Shown here: piece by piece, positions 8,874 through 18,320 of the stretch | Layout of the letters: each line of letters begins with the position of its first letter | Position numbering within the stretch: position 1 is the first letter of the stretch | DNA from: VMFW01 sp038058095 | Lineage (GTDB): Bacteria > Patescibacteriota > Minisyncoccia > UBA6257 > 2-01-FULL-56-20 | Reading direction: 5' to 3' | Length of the DNA: 55,539 nt | NCBI GenBank assembly: GCA_038058095.1 | Contig: JBBUBW010000004.1 | Coordinates: 1 to 55,539, forward strand | Position numbers and translations under genes: made by a program | Notes under the pieces: generated by a model | Told to the model about the DNA's origin: nothing | The model's input: only the letters and a program-made list of their open reading frames with translations | Databases searched by the model: none

Positions 8874-9008
8874 GAATACGAAAAAACTAGCCGTAGCTAG
8901 CTCCTGAAGAAAATCTAAACGCCCCAAACAAAAACCTCCACGCCGAAAATTGTTTTAATATCTATAACATTTTCATCTGCCGACATTTTATTCATTTCAC
9001 AAATTATA

Positions 9009-9779
9009 TCATAAATACCCAACTTTATGAAGCCACTCGTCATTCTCCCATTCCCACAGTTTCTTTGCCGCCAAAAATGCCTCAAAATCACTTTGCCAAT
9101 ACGGGAATTCCTGAAGCTCAATATCACCTAGAACTTCCGCCCACTCGTGAGAGCATCCCCTCATTCGTCCATAGTTACCGCTTTTACCTATTCGAATCTT
9201 TTCTCTTCCGCCCTTTACTCTCCGAATAGCGCCACACAGAGTACAGGTTTGATTCTGATCAATCTTCAAAATCCATCTCGTTTGCGGATTCTCGGGCGTA
9301 TGCTTTAAAGCATCCATATAAGCCGAAGTTTGAAGATTATAATCCCTGTAAATCGCTTGAGAAGTTTTTATATCTAAAACTCCAATCCTGCCATCAATTA
9401 ATGCGATGGCATCAATAGTTCCAGCATATCGGTGATCGTAGCTAACCACCCTTTTTTCAATAAGCTCCGGCAGCGCCTGAATATTTCTTGATTTCCAAAA
9501 TTTTAAAAAGGCGTCCACAGCCGGCTTAATCGAAAGGTCAATCTCCGGCGTTTCCCCCAAAAGAAAAGCTTCCACTGTCTCATGCACCAGAGTGCCTTCC
9601 TCCGCTGATTTTTTTGTTATGCTTTGAGCCGCCTTAAAATTCGCCGCTTCGCCGTAATAACGATAGAGGGCTGGCTTAGCTTTTATCCCGACGATTTTAG
9701 TTACCCTAGGATACCAAACGCCATCAATAGTGTACCCGCTGGCCTCTTTAAATGATTCGGAATTTTTATAAAAATCCAT
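9009..9779 (-). CDS. PD-(D/E)XK nuclease-family protein (RecB/Cas4-like)
   Basis: 256 residues. Core motifs in order: GTLVHETVEAF (His), YAGTIDAIALI (catalytic Asp), VLDIKTS (DxK) and the QTSAYMDAL helix. This is the layout of RecB-type PD-(D/E)XK nucleases. A later part contains CTLC and one more Cys, too few for a clear iron-sulfur cluster. No helicase, CRISPR or other partner is adjacent. It may act in DNA repair or be phage-derived. Confidence 0.8.
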   Translation of the reverse strand: MDFYKNSESFKEASGYTIDGVWYPRVTKIVGIKAKPALYRYYGEAANFKAAQSITKKSAEEGTLVHETVEAFLLGETPEIDLSIKPAVDAFLKFWKSRNIQALPELIEKRVVSYDHRYAGTIDAIALIDGRIGVLDIKTSQAIYRDYNLQTSAYMDALKHTPENPQTRWILKIDQNQTCTLCGAIRRVKGGREKIRIGKSGNYGRMRGCSHEWAEVLGDIELQEFPYWQSDFEAFLAAKKLWEWENDEWLHKVGYL

Positions 9780-9828
9780 GATATTCTCGAATGCTAATTG
9801 AGTACTAATATACGAAATTTATTCTAAT

Positions 9829-9861
9829 CTGTATATCCGTAAAAAATTTGTATTCCGTAGC
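9829..9861. repeat. Dispersed repeat copy (CTGTATATCCGTA ... TATTCCGTAGC)
   Basis: An intergenic copy of a short repeat whose longer version lies inside the holB-like gene (50337-50388), where it is translated. The two copies share CTGTATATCCGTA and TATTCCGTAGC. Confidence 0.6.
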
Positions 9862-9885
9862 TTTCATAAAGAGAATTTAAGATTA

Positions 9886-11328
9886 TTATAGAAGTCGCGA
9901 AGTATAATTAATAATGTCGCCCGCGCCCATCATCACCACAATAGGGGATAGAGTACTCGGCTTAGCCGGTAAAATTTTCTGAATAAAACTTTTTATCTGT
10001 TTTGGATTATTAAAATAATAAACTTCTTTTTGTGGATAAGCTTTTTTGATAGCGACAGCAAGTTTCTGAGAAGTATAACTCGAATTAAATTTATCCCGCC
10101 CCGCTACCTCGTAAACCGGAAGTAAAACTAAAATATCGGCTCCATAAAAGGCATCCACGAAATCTTTAAAAAGGGCTTTCAATCTTTTAGCTTGGTGCGG
10201 TTGATAGACGCAAATAATAGGGTTCCCCTTAAATTTCTCGCGAATGGCGCTAAGAGTCGCTCTAATCTCGGTCGGGTGATGCGCGTAGTCATCGTAAACA
10301 CGTATCCTGTATCCTTTAGCCTGTATCCTACGTCTTTTTGCATCAGTGTTTAATCCCTGATACATGATACGTGATACATGATACGTGCCTCGATATTCCA
10401 TCCGCCTCCAAGTACCGTGAAATTCCGAAAGTGCTTTTAGCGCAATCCGCTCCGGAATCTTCAGAATTTTTGAAACCGCAAGCGCCGCCATCGCGTTCGA
10501 CAAATTATGCTCTCCGGGAATTTTAAGAATTTTTTTTATCGCCTGACACTTGATACCTGACACTTGATACTTAGTTGAGTACCAAAAAATTTTCAGTCTA
10601 TTTTTCCCGGCAATTTTCTTAATAGGGGATTGAAGTGATAAGAGAACTTCATCGTTCTGATTTAAAACCAAGAAACCTCCCGCCTTAACATTGGACAAAA
10701 ACTTAAGAAAAGTTTTTTTCACATTCCCAAAAGTTTTATAGTAATCGAGATGCTCTTTGTCGATATTAGTCACGACCGCAATCTCGGGAAAATAGTTTAA
10801 AAAAGACGCCTTCCATTCATCCGATTCCAAAACCAAAAATTTTGAATTCCCATATCGGAAATTTGTCCCGTTAAATTCCTTAAGATTCGTACCCACAACT
10901 ACATTTGGATCCAATCCCGCTTTTCTTAAAATAAGTCCAATCATCGCCGTTGTCGTGCTTTTCCCGTGACTACCGGCAATTCCAATCGTTTTATAAACCT
11001 TTGTTAAACATCCTAAAACTTCAGGGTAGGAAAGTGGTTTTATGCCCCGCCCGACAGCTTCAATCAACTCCGGGTTATCCTTTGGCACCGCTGCGCTATA
11101 AATAACCATATTTGGGCTTTTTTTAGGTAAATTAGCCGTTTTATGGCCAATTTTGACCTTAATACCGCTTTTTATAAGATCGCGAATAATCTGACTATCC
11201 GTCAGATCAGAACCCGTAACGGCCCAATTTTGCGCCAAAAACCAGCGAGCTAGAGCGCTAATTCCAATGCCCCCGATACCCACAAAATGGGCCGATAAAC
11301 CTATTGGGGGAGTACTATTTTTAGCCAT
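9886..11328 (-). CDS. murC: UDP-N-acetylmuramate--L-alanine ligase
   Basis: 480 residues from ATG 11328 (MAKNSTPPIG). A longer in-frame reading is rejected because it runs into the LAGLIDADG gene. It adds L-Ala to UDP-MurNAc in peptidoglycan synthesis. Visible are the nucleotide fold GIGGIG (17-22), the ATP loop GSHGKSTTT (119-127), NIDKEHLDYY and DDYAHHPTE (about 346-354). Two stretches, about 253-262 and 316-343, do not belong to the family and are encoded by short repeats (10542-10573 and 10301-10387). They sit in loops, the second directly before DDYAHH, and keep the frame open, so the enzyme is probably functional. Confidence 0.93.
   Translation of the reverse strand: MAKNSTPPIGLSAHFVGIGGIGISALARWFLAQNWAVTGSDLTDSQIIRDLIKSGIKVKIGHKTANLPKKSPNMVIYSAAVPKDNPELIEAVGRGIKPLSYPEVLGCLTKVYKTIGIAGSHGKSTTTAMIGLILRKAGLDPNVVVGTNLKEFNGTNFRYGNSKFLVLESDEWKASFLNYFPEIAVVTNIDKEHLDYYKTFGNVKKTFLKFLSNVKAGGFLVLNQNDEVLLSLQSPIKKIAGKNRLKIFWYSTKYQVSGIKCQAIKKILKIPGEHNLSNAMAALAVSKILKIPERIALKALSEFHGTWRRMEYRGTYHVSRIMYQGLNTDAKRRRIQAKGYRIRVYDDYAHHPTEIRATLSAIREKFKGNPIICVYQPHQAKRLKALFKDFVDAFYGADILVLLPVYEVAGRDKFNSSYTSQKLAVAIKKAYPQKEVYYFNNPKQIKSFIQKILPAKPSTLSPIVVMMGAGDIINYTSRLL
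10301..10387. repeat. Repeat tract inside murC (site 2)
   Basis: Tandem short units of the types GTATCCT and GATACATGATACGTG. They encode the non-family segment before the DDYAHH motif of MurC. Related units occur at 10542-10573, in trmD and in two intergenic places. Confidence 0.75.
10542..10573. repeat. Repeat tract inside murC (site 1)
   Basis: Two copies of CCTGACACTTGATA in tandem, translated in frame as the YQVSGIKCQ segment of MurC. Confidence 0.8.
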
Positions 11329-11386
11329 AGTTGTATAGTTGTTTAAGAATACAATCTGTCGCACATTATATGTTTCCCGACATTTC

Positions 11387-11905
11387 TCAAATAGCTCGTA
11401 ATAGCCACTTCCATTCCTTACTGCTCTTGCTCTTATAATTAGCCATCTCCTTATGTATTTCAATAAGCCTCTGAAGGTCGCGATGGTTCCAATTTGTTTT
11501 ATGAAAACCCTTTTCACCTTTCTTTCGATTAAGTCCTATTCTCTGATTATTCCTAAAAATCAAAACGGCTTCCTTCCAAAGCTCGAAATCAAACCGTTTT
11601 TTACCATGAAGACTATGCCTCTCAAAAAAAGGAACTATTTTGTTAGAAAGATCAGTAATTTTATTTACTGAATAACGAGCCTGATCTCTTTTAGATACAC
11701 TAATCTTACCACACCCCAAACTTAACTGAATCTTTTTAAGCAAATCCAAGTCGTCCGCTCGCAATACAATCGCAAACTCAATATCCCAATAAAAATAAAC
11801 GGGTTTATTTTTACGATCATGCCTGACATCACGCCGAAACTTTAAAGCAAAGCAACCCTCGCCATCAACAAAACCAGCGATATAATCTCCGGGTAATTTT
11901 TCCAC
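11387..11905 (-). CDS. LAGLIDADG homing endonuclease (free-standing)
   Basis: 172 residues from a GTG at 11905. The LAGLIDADG helix reads YIAGFVDGEGCF (about 8-19). The rest matches a single-motif LAGLIDADG fold (FAIVLRADDLDLLKKI, LGCGKIS, then a basic C-terminus), so it would act as a dimer. It lies 58 nt upstream of murC on the same strand. No intron or intein boundary is visible and MurC is uninterrupted. An extended -10 box lies 6 nt from the GTG. It is probably a mobile or domesticated nuclease. Confidence 0.88.
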   Translation of the reverse strand: MEKLPGDYIAGFVDGEGCFALKFRRDVRHDRKNKPVYFYWDIEFAIVLRADDLDLLKKIQLSLGCGKISVSKRDQARYSVNKITDLSNKIVPFFERHSLHGKKRFDFELWKEAVLIFRNNQRIGLNRKKGEKGFHKTNWNHRDLQRLIEIHKEMANYKSKSSKEWKWLLRAI

Positions 11906-11911
11906 TATTTA

Positions 11912-11917
11912 ATTTTA
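11912..11917 (-). promoter_or_regulatory. Extended -10 box of the LAGLIDADG gene
   Basis: On the minus strand TG-A-TAAAAT, 6 nt before the GTG start: a leaderless arrangement. Confidence 0.5.
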
Positions 11918-11958
11918 TCACAGTCGCACAATCAACCCAATAGACAATATCCACAACT

Positions 11959-13737
11959 CTAAACCACCTCTGCATTATAGCATTGCTCGCAATAAACAAT
12001 TTCTTTTCGATCTGGCGCATAACTCGTTTCAAATTCGCTGGGGCACTTATTATCTCCATGAAAATGAGCGGCGGTATTTTTGTAGGTTTCATTTGTAGAT
12101 TTTTGACCAGCACACTGACATTCACGCTTCCATAATTTATAAGGAGTGTTGCGATTTAGCCTCGCAAAATGACGACAATTCGGACATAAATCAGGAATGG
12201 GTAAGTTTAAGATTTTATAGAATTTAAATTCTGAAGGGGTTACTTTGAAAGCTTTTGTACACTGCTCATTGCAAGCACCATGATGGCGGCAACTTATAAT
12301 TTCTCTTACGATTGATTCCAAAGTATTACTAATATTGTCTTCAAGGTCATCAGCTTGAATAGTTGGAGTGTGGGATTTCTCGGGGAAATTTTTCCAAGTA
12401 AAACCTTCCAGCTCCGCCTTTTCGCTTGTTAAGGGATAGTAATCTTGAGCAATGCTTTCGTTGTACGCGAATGGAGAGAGTGTCGCTGGAAAAAATTCTC
12501 CGTATTTATAAGTTTTATTATTTTTATCTAAGAAGGGCATCTCTTCCATATGCTTGATAATCTTAGCTATAAGAGAAGCGTAATCTTCTCTCGAGTATTT
12601 TTTGTTTAGGATACAGTATTCTCCTTTTTTAAGTCCTACGCATCCGAAAATATTTGATGAGCCAGTGCATAGATCGCAGTAGGTTGCGTCTGAAATTCCT
12701 TTAAAACAAAAATTGGAAAATTTAATATTATAGGCTTTATAGAAAACAGACTGACATTCGTGAAGAATTCCCGCGTAATATCCGGACGCGTAGGCATCGG
12801 AAATATCGCTATCGTAGTTAGACCAGATCGTGTAGTAAGCTGACTTACTTTCGTTCATTCCGAAACATTGATGTTGGTCCGAGCTATTAAAGATAAAGTT
12901 TCCGTTGGCTTTTTCTGATTTTTGAATATAGGCATATTTTCGTGGATAATTCTCTGAAAACTTCCTGAATTTTTCCTCAAGTTCTTTTGAAGCTTTTCTT
13001 GACCCGATATTAAATAATTCTATTTTTTTCTTATAATCCTCTTTAGTGTAAGGTTGATTAAATATATGATAGGACTTATTTCTTAAATTCACGCAACCAA
13101 AACAATCCTGGCAGCCAATACAGTCGCGAAGAAAATGTGAGTTAATGCAGTTTTGGCATCCATACGAGTGTTTTACCCCGTAGCAACCTTGGCAATATAT
13201 GGTTTCATAACACAATTCGTTTTCCCAACCATAAAAGCTGTCTAGTACTCTTTTTGATTTAACTAGATACCCGGAATACATACAGTCCTCGTCGAAATCT
13301 GCCTCGAAGACGAGATAACAATTTTTCATATCCTCAACGATATTTGTATAATCGCTATCTTTATTGTTGCCCGTAATTAAGAGACTTAGCCTTGGAACAA
13401 TTTCTATTAACTCATTAAATTGCTTAAAAAATGGTTTAGAAAAATCGTAATCTCTCGCATATAGAAATGGATCCCATTTATCAGAATACCAGCAGCTATG
13501 ACAATACACGGGAAAAGGTGTCCCACGGTCGTACATTGATATAGTCTCCTTTCCACAAAGATTACATGGCCTTTTATAAAGCGTTCTTTCGTTCCTAAAG
13601 ACCATTCTTCTTATCGTTCTGCACCCAGGACACCAAGTAGGCGGAGGGACTTTTATTTTTTCGTAAAAATCAAAATCATCCGATTCAATTGCAAAATCAC
13701 TTTTACAATTCTGACAACTTCTCACTTCCTTATTCAT
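11959..13737 (-). CDS. Cys-rich zinc-finger-like protein, paralogue 4
   Basis: 592 residues. Same architecture as the cluster at the left edge: CQNC/CPGC, then an intact second ribbon CNLC/CHSC, DYDFSKPFF, the Cys-spaced middle with signatures YHIFNQPYTKEDY and YCILNKKYSREDY, and a C-terminus with CPNC, CQCAG, HFHGDNKC, FETSYAPDR and CEQC. The middle segment with regularly spaced Cys, Asp and aromatic residues could be a beta-solenoid, but this is inference. It stands alone between the LAGLIDADG gene and the gltX operon. The function is unknown. Confidence 0.85.
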   Translation of the reverse strand: MNKEVRSCQNCKSDFAIESDDFDFYEKIKVPPPTWCPGCRTIRRMVFRNERTLYKRPCNLCGKETISMYDRGTPFPVYCHSCWYSDKWDPFLYARDYDFSKPFFKQFNELIEIVPRLSLLITGNNKDSDYTNIVEDMKNCYLVFEADFDEDCMYSGYLVKSKRVLDSFYGWENELCYETIYCQGCYGVKHSYGCQNCINSHFLRDCIGCQDCFGCVNLRNKSYHIFNQPYTKEDYKKKIELFNIGSRKASKELEEKFRKFSENYPRKYAYIQKSEKANGNFIFNSSDQHQCFGMNESKSAYYTIWSNYDSDISDAYASGYYAGILHECQSVFYKAYNIKFSNFCFKGISDATYCDLCTGSSNIFGCVGLKKGEYCILNKKYSREDYASLIAKIIKHMEEMPFLDKNNKTYKYGEFFPATLSPFAYNESIAQDYYPLTSEKAELEGFTWKNFPEKSHTPTIQADDLEDNISNTLESIVREIISCRHHGACNEQCTKAFKVTPSEFKFYKILNLPIPDLCPNCRHFARLNRNTPYKLWKRECQCAGQKSTNETYKNTAAHFHGDNKCPSEFETSYAPDRKEIVYCEQCYNAEVV

Positions 13738-13792
13738 AATTCTTTATTCACCATTCAGTATTCATATTCTTATCCCCTACCCTAAGAAGTTT

Positions 13793-14176
13793 CTAAAACG
13801 GCCAGACTTTTTTCGCAAAATCGATAATCAAATTAAAAATGTTCACCAATAAATTTCCGATTTCTTTTAGAAGATCGGCTACATAAAGCCCGGTAATGCC
13901 GTGCACCCAGCCATCAACCGTGCTAAAAATATTTAAAAACTGGCTCTTAAGCCAGGCAAAATCTGAAATCCTTTCTACTACATTGCTGACAATATTGAAC
14001 GCCCCGGTAAAAAAATTAGCAATCGGGTTAAAAATCTCTCCCACTGTTTTGCTCGGAGCTTGGCCACCGATTAGTGTCTCGTCTTGGGCGGCCAGAATCG
14101 GCCTTAAAACTATTAAGCAAAGAAATAAAACCCCAACCGCGAAAATTAAAAACCAAAATCGGTCATATCGTCTCAT
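13793..14176 (-). CDS. Small membrane-anchored protein, unknown function
   Basis: 127 residues from ATG 14176 (a start at 14197 is also possible). One strong N-terminal transmembrane segment (FWFLIFAVGVLFLCLIVL) follows MRRYDR. The rest is a series of amphipathic helices with repeated NIFN/NLLVNI patterns. It follows the M23 peptidase by about 35 nt and probably shares its transcript, suggesting an envelope role. No family recognised. Confidence 0.7.
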   Translation of the reverse strand: MRRYDRFWFLIFAVGVLFLCLIVLRPILAAQDETLIGGQAPSKTVGEIFNPIANFFTGAFNIVSNVVERISDFAWLKSQFLNIFSTVDGWVHGITGLYVADLLKEIGNLLVNIFNLIIDFAKKVWPF

Positions 14177-14210
14177 CAAATAATTATACAACTCCAAAAA
14201 CGAAAAGTAA

Positions 14211-15503
14211 CTATAAATAATCCTCAGGATTTACCACCACTCCAACCGGCACCAATCCCGTCGCCGGAGGAACTGATTTCATAATAATGCTTGGCGACCA
14301 ATAAAGCCCAAAATGGAGATGGGGACCAGTAGAGTAGCCGGTGTTGCCCGAATAGCCGATAAGGTCTCCCCTTTTAACCGCAGCTCCTTTTTGAACTATC
14401 TGTTTCGAGAGGTGCGCATAGAGCGTGGCCATATTGTTCGGATGTTCGATCAAAATATATTTACCGTATTGATATTTTTTCCAACTACTGCGGTCGTTAT
14501 TATCAACAGCAATGACCTTGCCCTCTTCGGCGGCAAAAACAGGCGTGCCGAGCGGAGTGCCTATATCTAGTCCGTTATGAGGTTTTCCGCGGTAAAGATT
14601 TGAGATTTCTCCCATATGCTGAGTGATGATTCCAGTCCCGCCGTCCTTACGTAATTTAACCGGCCACTCGAAAACACCGGATCGCTTAGTTGGTAGAACA
14701 CTTACGTCAAATTTCGCTCGAAGTTCGCTTTCAAATTTGGAAATCTCATCTTCAACCTCGTTTTGCTTCTTGCGCAAATCCTCAAGGTCTTTTTGATATT
14801 GGCTTTCTTTATTTTGAGTCTGCGCCAATAAAGTTGCTTTTTCGCCTTCTTGATCTTGGATAATTGATTTTCGATTTTCTAAATTTTTGCTCCGAAGGCT
14901 AATCTCAACTTTCTTTGCGCTAACACTATCAACTTTCACGATTTTATCGCCCTTTAAAGTTTCGAGGTTTCCGATATCCGCCCCCAGCTGCAAACTGGTA
15001 TCCGATAGCGCCTGAACATCTGAAACGCTTTCAGCCAAACTATTCCCATTTAAAAGAACGGTCAGTAAATTCACTTGATCGTTCCGGCTGATTTCTCGAA
15101 GCAACTCCGCGATCGATTTTTTCTTTTCATCCATCGAAATCTCAATATCTCTTATATCATAATTTAATGAATCAATTTCTAAAGTTAATTTCTGAATATT
15201 GATTTTGTCGGATTTAATATTCAAATTCAGCTGAGAAATACTATTTTTTATATTTGTGAGCTCTTTTTGCAGGCTCACGCGTTCGGTCTTAGCGCTCTCT
15301 AGCTTATTTTGGGTGGCAATAAGCTGTGCGTTCAACTTCTCTAACTCTAGGTTTTGAGTCTGAATTCTAGCTTCAAGCTCTGCTCTATCCGCCGTTGCGC
15401 TGTCGGTTCTGCTTGAAGATGCGCTTTGCGCAAAAACTAAAGCTGCCGGAAACCAGAAAAAAACAATAACTAATACGATTGTAAATTTAGAATAGTATTT
15501 CAT
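14211..15503 (-). CDS. Secreted M23 murein endopeptidase with coiled coil (EnvC/NlpD-like)
   Basis: 430 residues. A signal peptide (about 1-25, ending VFAQ) is followed by a long heptad-rich coiled coil (about 40-265) and a C-terminal LytM/M23 domain. The domain has HNGLDIG (first His and Asp ligands), YAHLSKQ and the HLHF motif, so all zinc ligands are present and it may be an active peptidase cutting peptidoglycan cross-links. Coiled coil plus LytM resembles EnvC-type division hydrolases and activators. Its start overlaps the gltX stop by 1 nt. Confidence 0.9.
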   Translation of the reverse strand: MKYYSKFTIVLVIVFFWFPAALVFAQSASSSRTDSATADRAELEARIQTQNLELEKLNAQLIATQNKLESAKTERVSLQKELTNIKNSISQLNLNIKSDKINIQKLTLEIDSLNYDIRDIEISMDEKKKSIAELLREISRNDQVNLLTVLLNGNSLAESVSDVQALSDTSLQLGADIGNLETLKGDKIVKVDSVSAKKVEISLRSKNLENRKSIIQDQEGEKATLLAQTQNKESQYQKDLEDLRKKQNEVEDEISKFESELRAKFDVSVLPTKRSGVFEWPVKLRKDGGTGIITQHMGEISNLYRGKPHNGLDIGTPLGTPVFAAEEGKVIAVDNNDRSSWKKYQYGKYILIEHPNNMATLYAHLSKQIVQKGAAVKRGDLIGYSGNTGYSTGPHLHFGLYWSPSIIMKSVPPATGLVPVGVVVNPEDYL

Positions 15504-16963
15504 TATTCACTAATTTTCTGAATCCCCAAAGAAACACGGCGCAACACCTCATTTTTTCCAAGAATCTCCGCAATAATAAGTGGATCAGGCGAAGCCACTT
15601 TCCCCGAAAGAGCTGTCCTAAGCGGCCAAAAAACCTCTCCCCTACTCCGGCCCTCCGCTAGCTTTGCCATCGAAGAACTTAAAACTTCCTGCCTAAAGTC
15701 TAATTCGGAAATACTCGAAAAAACCTCTTTGATTTTTGAAAGCGCAATTTCAGCATCTGGCAAGGATTGATCCTTCCATTTCAACAAATTAACCTCGTAA
15801 TTCGGAAGTTCAAAAAAGAAATCGGTTTCGATAAAAAAATCCTCAAGAGTTTGCAGGCGCTCTTTCTCAATCTCGATAATTCGCAAAATAAAATCTCGAG
15901 GAGCTGAAATCTGGTGTTTTTCAAAAGACGGCCCTAGTAAATCCAAAATTTCTTCGTTGGTAAGTTTCCGCACGTATTGATTATTCATCCACCGTAATTT
16001 TTCTTCGTTAAAAATCGCCCCCGATTTTTGGACCCGGCCGATATCAAACAAACGCGCTAATTCTTTAAGTGAAAATATCTCATTACTTCCTTCCGGGTGC
16101 CAACCCAAAAGCGCTAAAAAATTCACAGTCGCCTCCGGCAAATATCCTTTTTCCCGGTAACTTAAAAGCGACGTTTCGGATTTCCGCTTCGAAAGTTTGC
16201 TTCTATCTGGAGCTAAAATTAAAGGAATATGCGCGTAAATCGGTGTTTCAAACCCAAGCGCTTTCTGAATTAAGAGTTGTTTTGGTGTATTTGAAATGTG
16301 GTCCTCTCCCCGAATAACATGGGTAATTCCCATCAAGGCATCATCAACCACCACCGCGAAATTATAAAGCGGGCTGTCTAAATTTTTTGCGATTACGATA
16401 TCACCAAAAAGAGCAGCGTCAAACTTAACTCTCCCGCGAATCAAGTCCTTAAACTCGGCTTCAATCTCAGGAACAACAAAACGAATCACTTGTGGTTCTT
16501 TGCCTTTTGGCGGAGCTGTTATATCCCGGCAGTGTCCGTTATATTTTTGAGGCAAACCCTCTGCTGTCATTGCTTCTCGCTGAGCATCGAGTTCTTCTTT
16601 CGCGCAGTAGCACCAATACGCTTGCTTTTCGCTCAAAAGTTTCTCAAGATATTTTTTATAAATTCCAATTCTCTGGCTTTGGCGATACGGACCAAAATCA
16701 CCTAGATCTTTTTTATGATTTTTAGGATCAGGTCCTTCGTCCCAATCTAAACCGAGCCAGCTTAGTAATTCGATAATTTCCTTTTCAAATTTTTCTTCCG
16801 ATCTTTCCGTATCGGTATCTTCTATCCGCAAAATAAATTTCCCGCCTTGCCCGCGGGCAAAAAACCAATTAAAAAGAGCTGTTCTCGCGTTTCCTAAGTG
16901 CAATTGGCCGGTTGGAGACGGCGCGAAACGCACCCTTATTCCCTTTTTTGGACTTGGGCTCAT
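15503..16963 (-). CDS. gltX: Glutamyl-tRNA synthetase
   Basis: 486 residues. A class I synthetase charging tRNA-Glu. The HIGH-type motif is HLGN in APSPTGQLHLGNARTA near the N-terminus, and the KMSKS-type loop reads KLSKR in the middle. The C-terminal helical anticodon-binding domain is present. I cannot tell from sequence whether it also charges tRNA-Gln; no GatCAB or GlnRS gene is in the window although tRNA-Gln is. It is the first gene of a run with the M23 peptidase. Confidence 0.95.
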   Translation of the reverse strand: MSPSPKKGIRVRFAPSPTGQLHLGNARTALFNWFFARGQGGKFILRIEDTDTERSEEKFEKEIIELLSWLGLDWDEGPDPKNHKKDLGDFGPYRQSQRIGIYKKYLEKLLSEKQAYWCYCAKEELDAQREAMTAEGLPQKYNGHCRDITAPPKGKEPQVIRFVVPEIEAEFKDLIRGRVKFDAALFGDIVIAKNLDSPLYNFAVVVDDALMGITHVIRGEDHISNTPKQLLIQKALGFETPIYAHIPLILAPDRSKLSKRKSETSLLSYREKGYLPEATVNFLALLGWHPEGSNEIFSLKELARLFDIGRVQKSGAIFNEEKLRWMNNQYVRKLTNEEILDLLGPSFEKHQISAPRDFILRIIEIEKERLQTLEDFFIETDFFFELPNYEVNLLKWKDQSLPDAEIALSKIKEVFSSISELDFRQEVLSSSMAKLAEGRSRGEVFWPLRTALSGKVASPDPLIIAEILGKNEVLRRVSLGIQKISE

Positions 16964-17015
16964 AAAGCATATTTTAACATGCCCACCCTTTATTTTAAAG
17001 GGTAATTTAATGTGC

Positions 17016-17142
17016 GCCCCGTAGGAAATTAAGTATTTTCCGCAATAGTAATTATAACCCTAAAAATTCAAAGTTAATTTCATATTCCAGTAAAAGTTGG
17101 CTAATAGAGAAAATACTAGATTTTCTTTATTTCCTACGGGGC
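17016..17142. repeat. Inverted-repeat element A1 (CCCGTAGGAAATT ends)
   Basis: The left arm 17016-17040 (GCCCCGTAGGAAATT then AAGTATTTTC) is complementary to GAAAATACT (17109-17117) and ATTTCCTACGGGGC (17129-17142), with an 11-nt unpaired stretch in the right arm. The interior is AT-rich and non-coding. It fills the gap between the murG stop (17152) and gltX. Confidence 0.8.
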
Positions 17143-17151
17143 CAAAAAAAA

Positions 17152-18309
17152 TCAAGACTCAAAACCCAGCAACGAAAAAATCTCCACCGCTATCTTCTCG
17201 GCCGCGTCCGGCTTTAAAAACCCGGCGGAAGCGCTACTCATTTTTTCAAGTAAAGAATGATTTCCTAAAATTTCCTTAAGTTGTCCCAAAAAAATTCCTG
17301 AAAGTAAATTTTCCTCTTCAATAATTATCCCGCCCCCAGCTTTAGTGAACTCCAAAGCATTAACTCTTTGGTGATCGTTTGCAGATTCATCTAACGGGAT
17401 AAGAATCGCTGGTTTCCCGAAAGCGGCAATTTCAAAAATTGTTCCTCCTCCCGCCCGAGCCACCACGAGATCAGCGGCTATAAATGCTCCCTTTAGCTCC
17501 TTATTAAGATAAGGAATAGGATGATAGCGGTGTTCCAATTCTTCTTTAAGAGAAACTCCGAACATGGCAGCACGGGATAATTTCTTCACCTCAAAGAAAT
17601 TTTCGGCGCCAGTTTGGTGCAAAACCTGAGTCTCCTTAGTAATTTTCTCAAGATTTCCGAGTATAAACTCATTAATTCGTTTTGACCCCTGGGATCCGCC
17701 TAAAATCAAAGTTAAAAACTCGCCTCCTTTAAAACCTAGTTCTTCCTTCGCTGCACTCTGAAGGTAGCGTTCGCCTAACAAATCTCCGCGTATTGGATTC
17801 CCAGTCCACGATACTTTTCTTGAATCAAAATAATTAGTTGCTCTTTCAAACCCAACCGCTACTTTTTTAGCGAATTTAGCAGACAAAATATTCGTCACCC
17901 CTGGAGCAGCATCTGATTCGTGAATTAGAATGGGAATTCGATAAAACCAACCAGCCAAAACAACCGGCAAAGCCCCGGATCCCCCTTTGGAAAAAATAAC
18001 ATCCGGCATAATCCAATAAACCTTCCACAAAGCCTGAAAAATACTTAGGAAAAATTTTGGCAAGTCAAAAATATTCGCTAAAGAAAAATATCTCCGTAAC
18101 TTAGCAACCCACAAACTGTGCATTTGAACACCCTGAACATCAAATAAAACTGCGCTAAAAACATCCACTCGCCCCAAATAGTGGAATTCCAAATCGAAAC
18201 CGGCTTTAAACGCCAACTTTTTTAAACCTTCGCAAACCGCCACTAATGGATAAATATGCCCCCCGCTTCCGCCCCCCGCTAAAAGAATTAATTTTTTATC
18301 TTTAGCCAT
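17152..18309 (-). CDS. murG: Lipid II synthase (UDP-GlcNAc transferase)
   Basis: 385 residues. A GT-B glycosyltransferase that adds GlcNAc to lipid I on the inner face of the membrane. It shows the N-terminal loop AGGGSGGHIYP, the HESDAAPG segment, ILGGSQGS and the donor-binding ARAGGGTIFE region with a PLDESANDHQ element. It lies downstream of ftsW on the same strand, but the intergenic element A2 separates the two. Confidence 0.94.
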   Translation of the reverse strand: MAKDKKLILLAGGGSGGHIYPLVAVCEGLKKLAFKAGFDLEFHYLGRVDVFSAVLFDVQGVQMHSLWVAKLRRYFSLANIFDLPKFFLSIFQALWKVYWIMPDVIFSKGGSGALPVVLAGWFYRIPILIHESDAAPGVTNILSAKFAKKVAVGFERATNYFDSRKVSWTGNPIRGDLLGERYLQSAAKEELGFKGGEFLTLILGGSQGSKRINEFILGNLEKITKETQVLHQTGAENFFEVKKLSRAAMFGVSLKEELEHRYHPIPYLNKELKGAFIAADLVVARAGGGTIFEIAAFGKPAILIPLDESANDHQRVNALEFTKAGGGIIIEEENLLSGIFLGQLKEILGNHSLLEKMSSASAGFLKPDAAEKIAVEIFSLLGFES

Positions 18310-18320
18310 AATTTAATTTC

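Noticed and set aside
10301..10573. Regular short repeats in murC (and 23927-23958, 40571-40603) as a CRISPR array
   Set aside because: Units are 7-14 nt, directly tandem and without unique spacers; they are inside open genes and no cas genes are present.
11329..11517. N-terminal extension of MurC
   Set aside because: The extra residues do not fit the family and overlap the LAGLIDADG gene; the ATG at 11328 gives a normal MurC start.
11329..11959. Group I intron or intein around the LAGLIDADG gene
   Set aside because: No intron core or splice motifs seen and the adjacent genes are uninterrupted.
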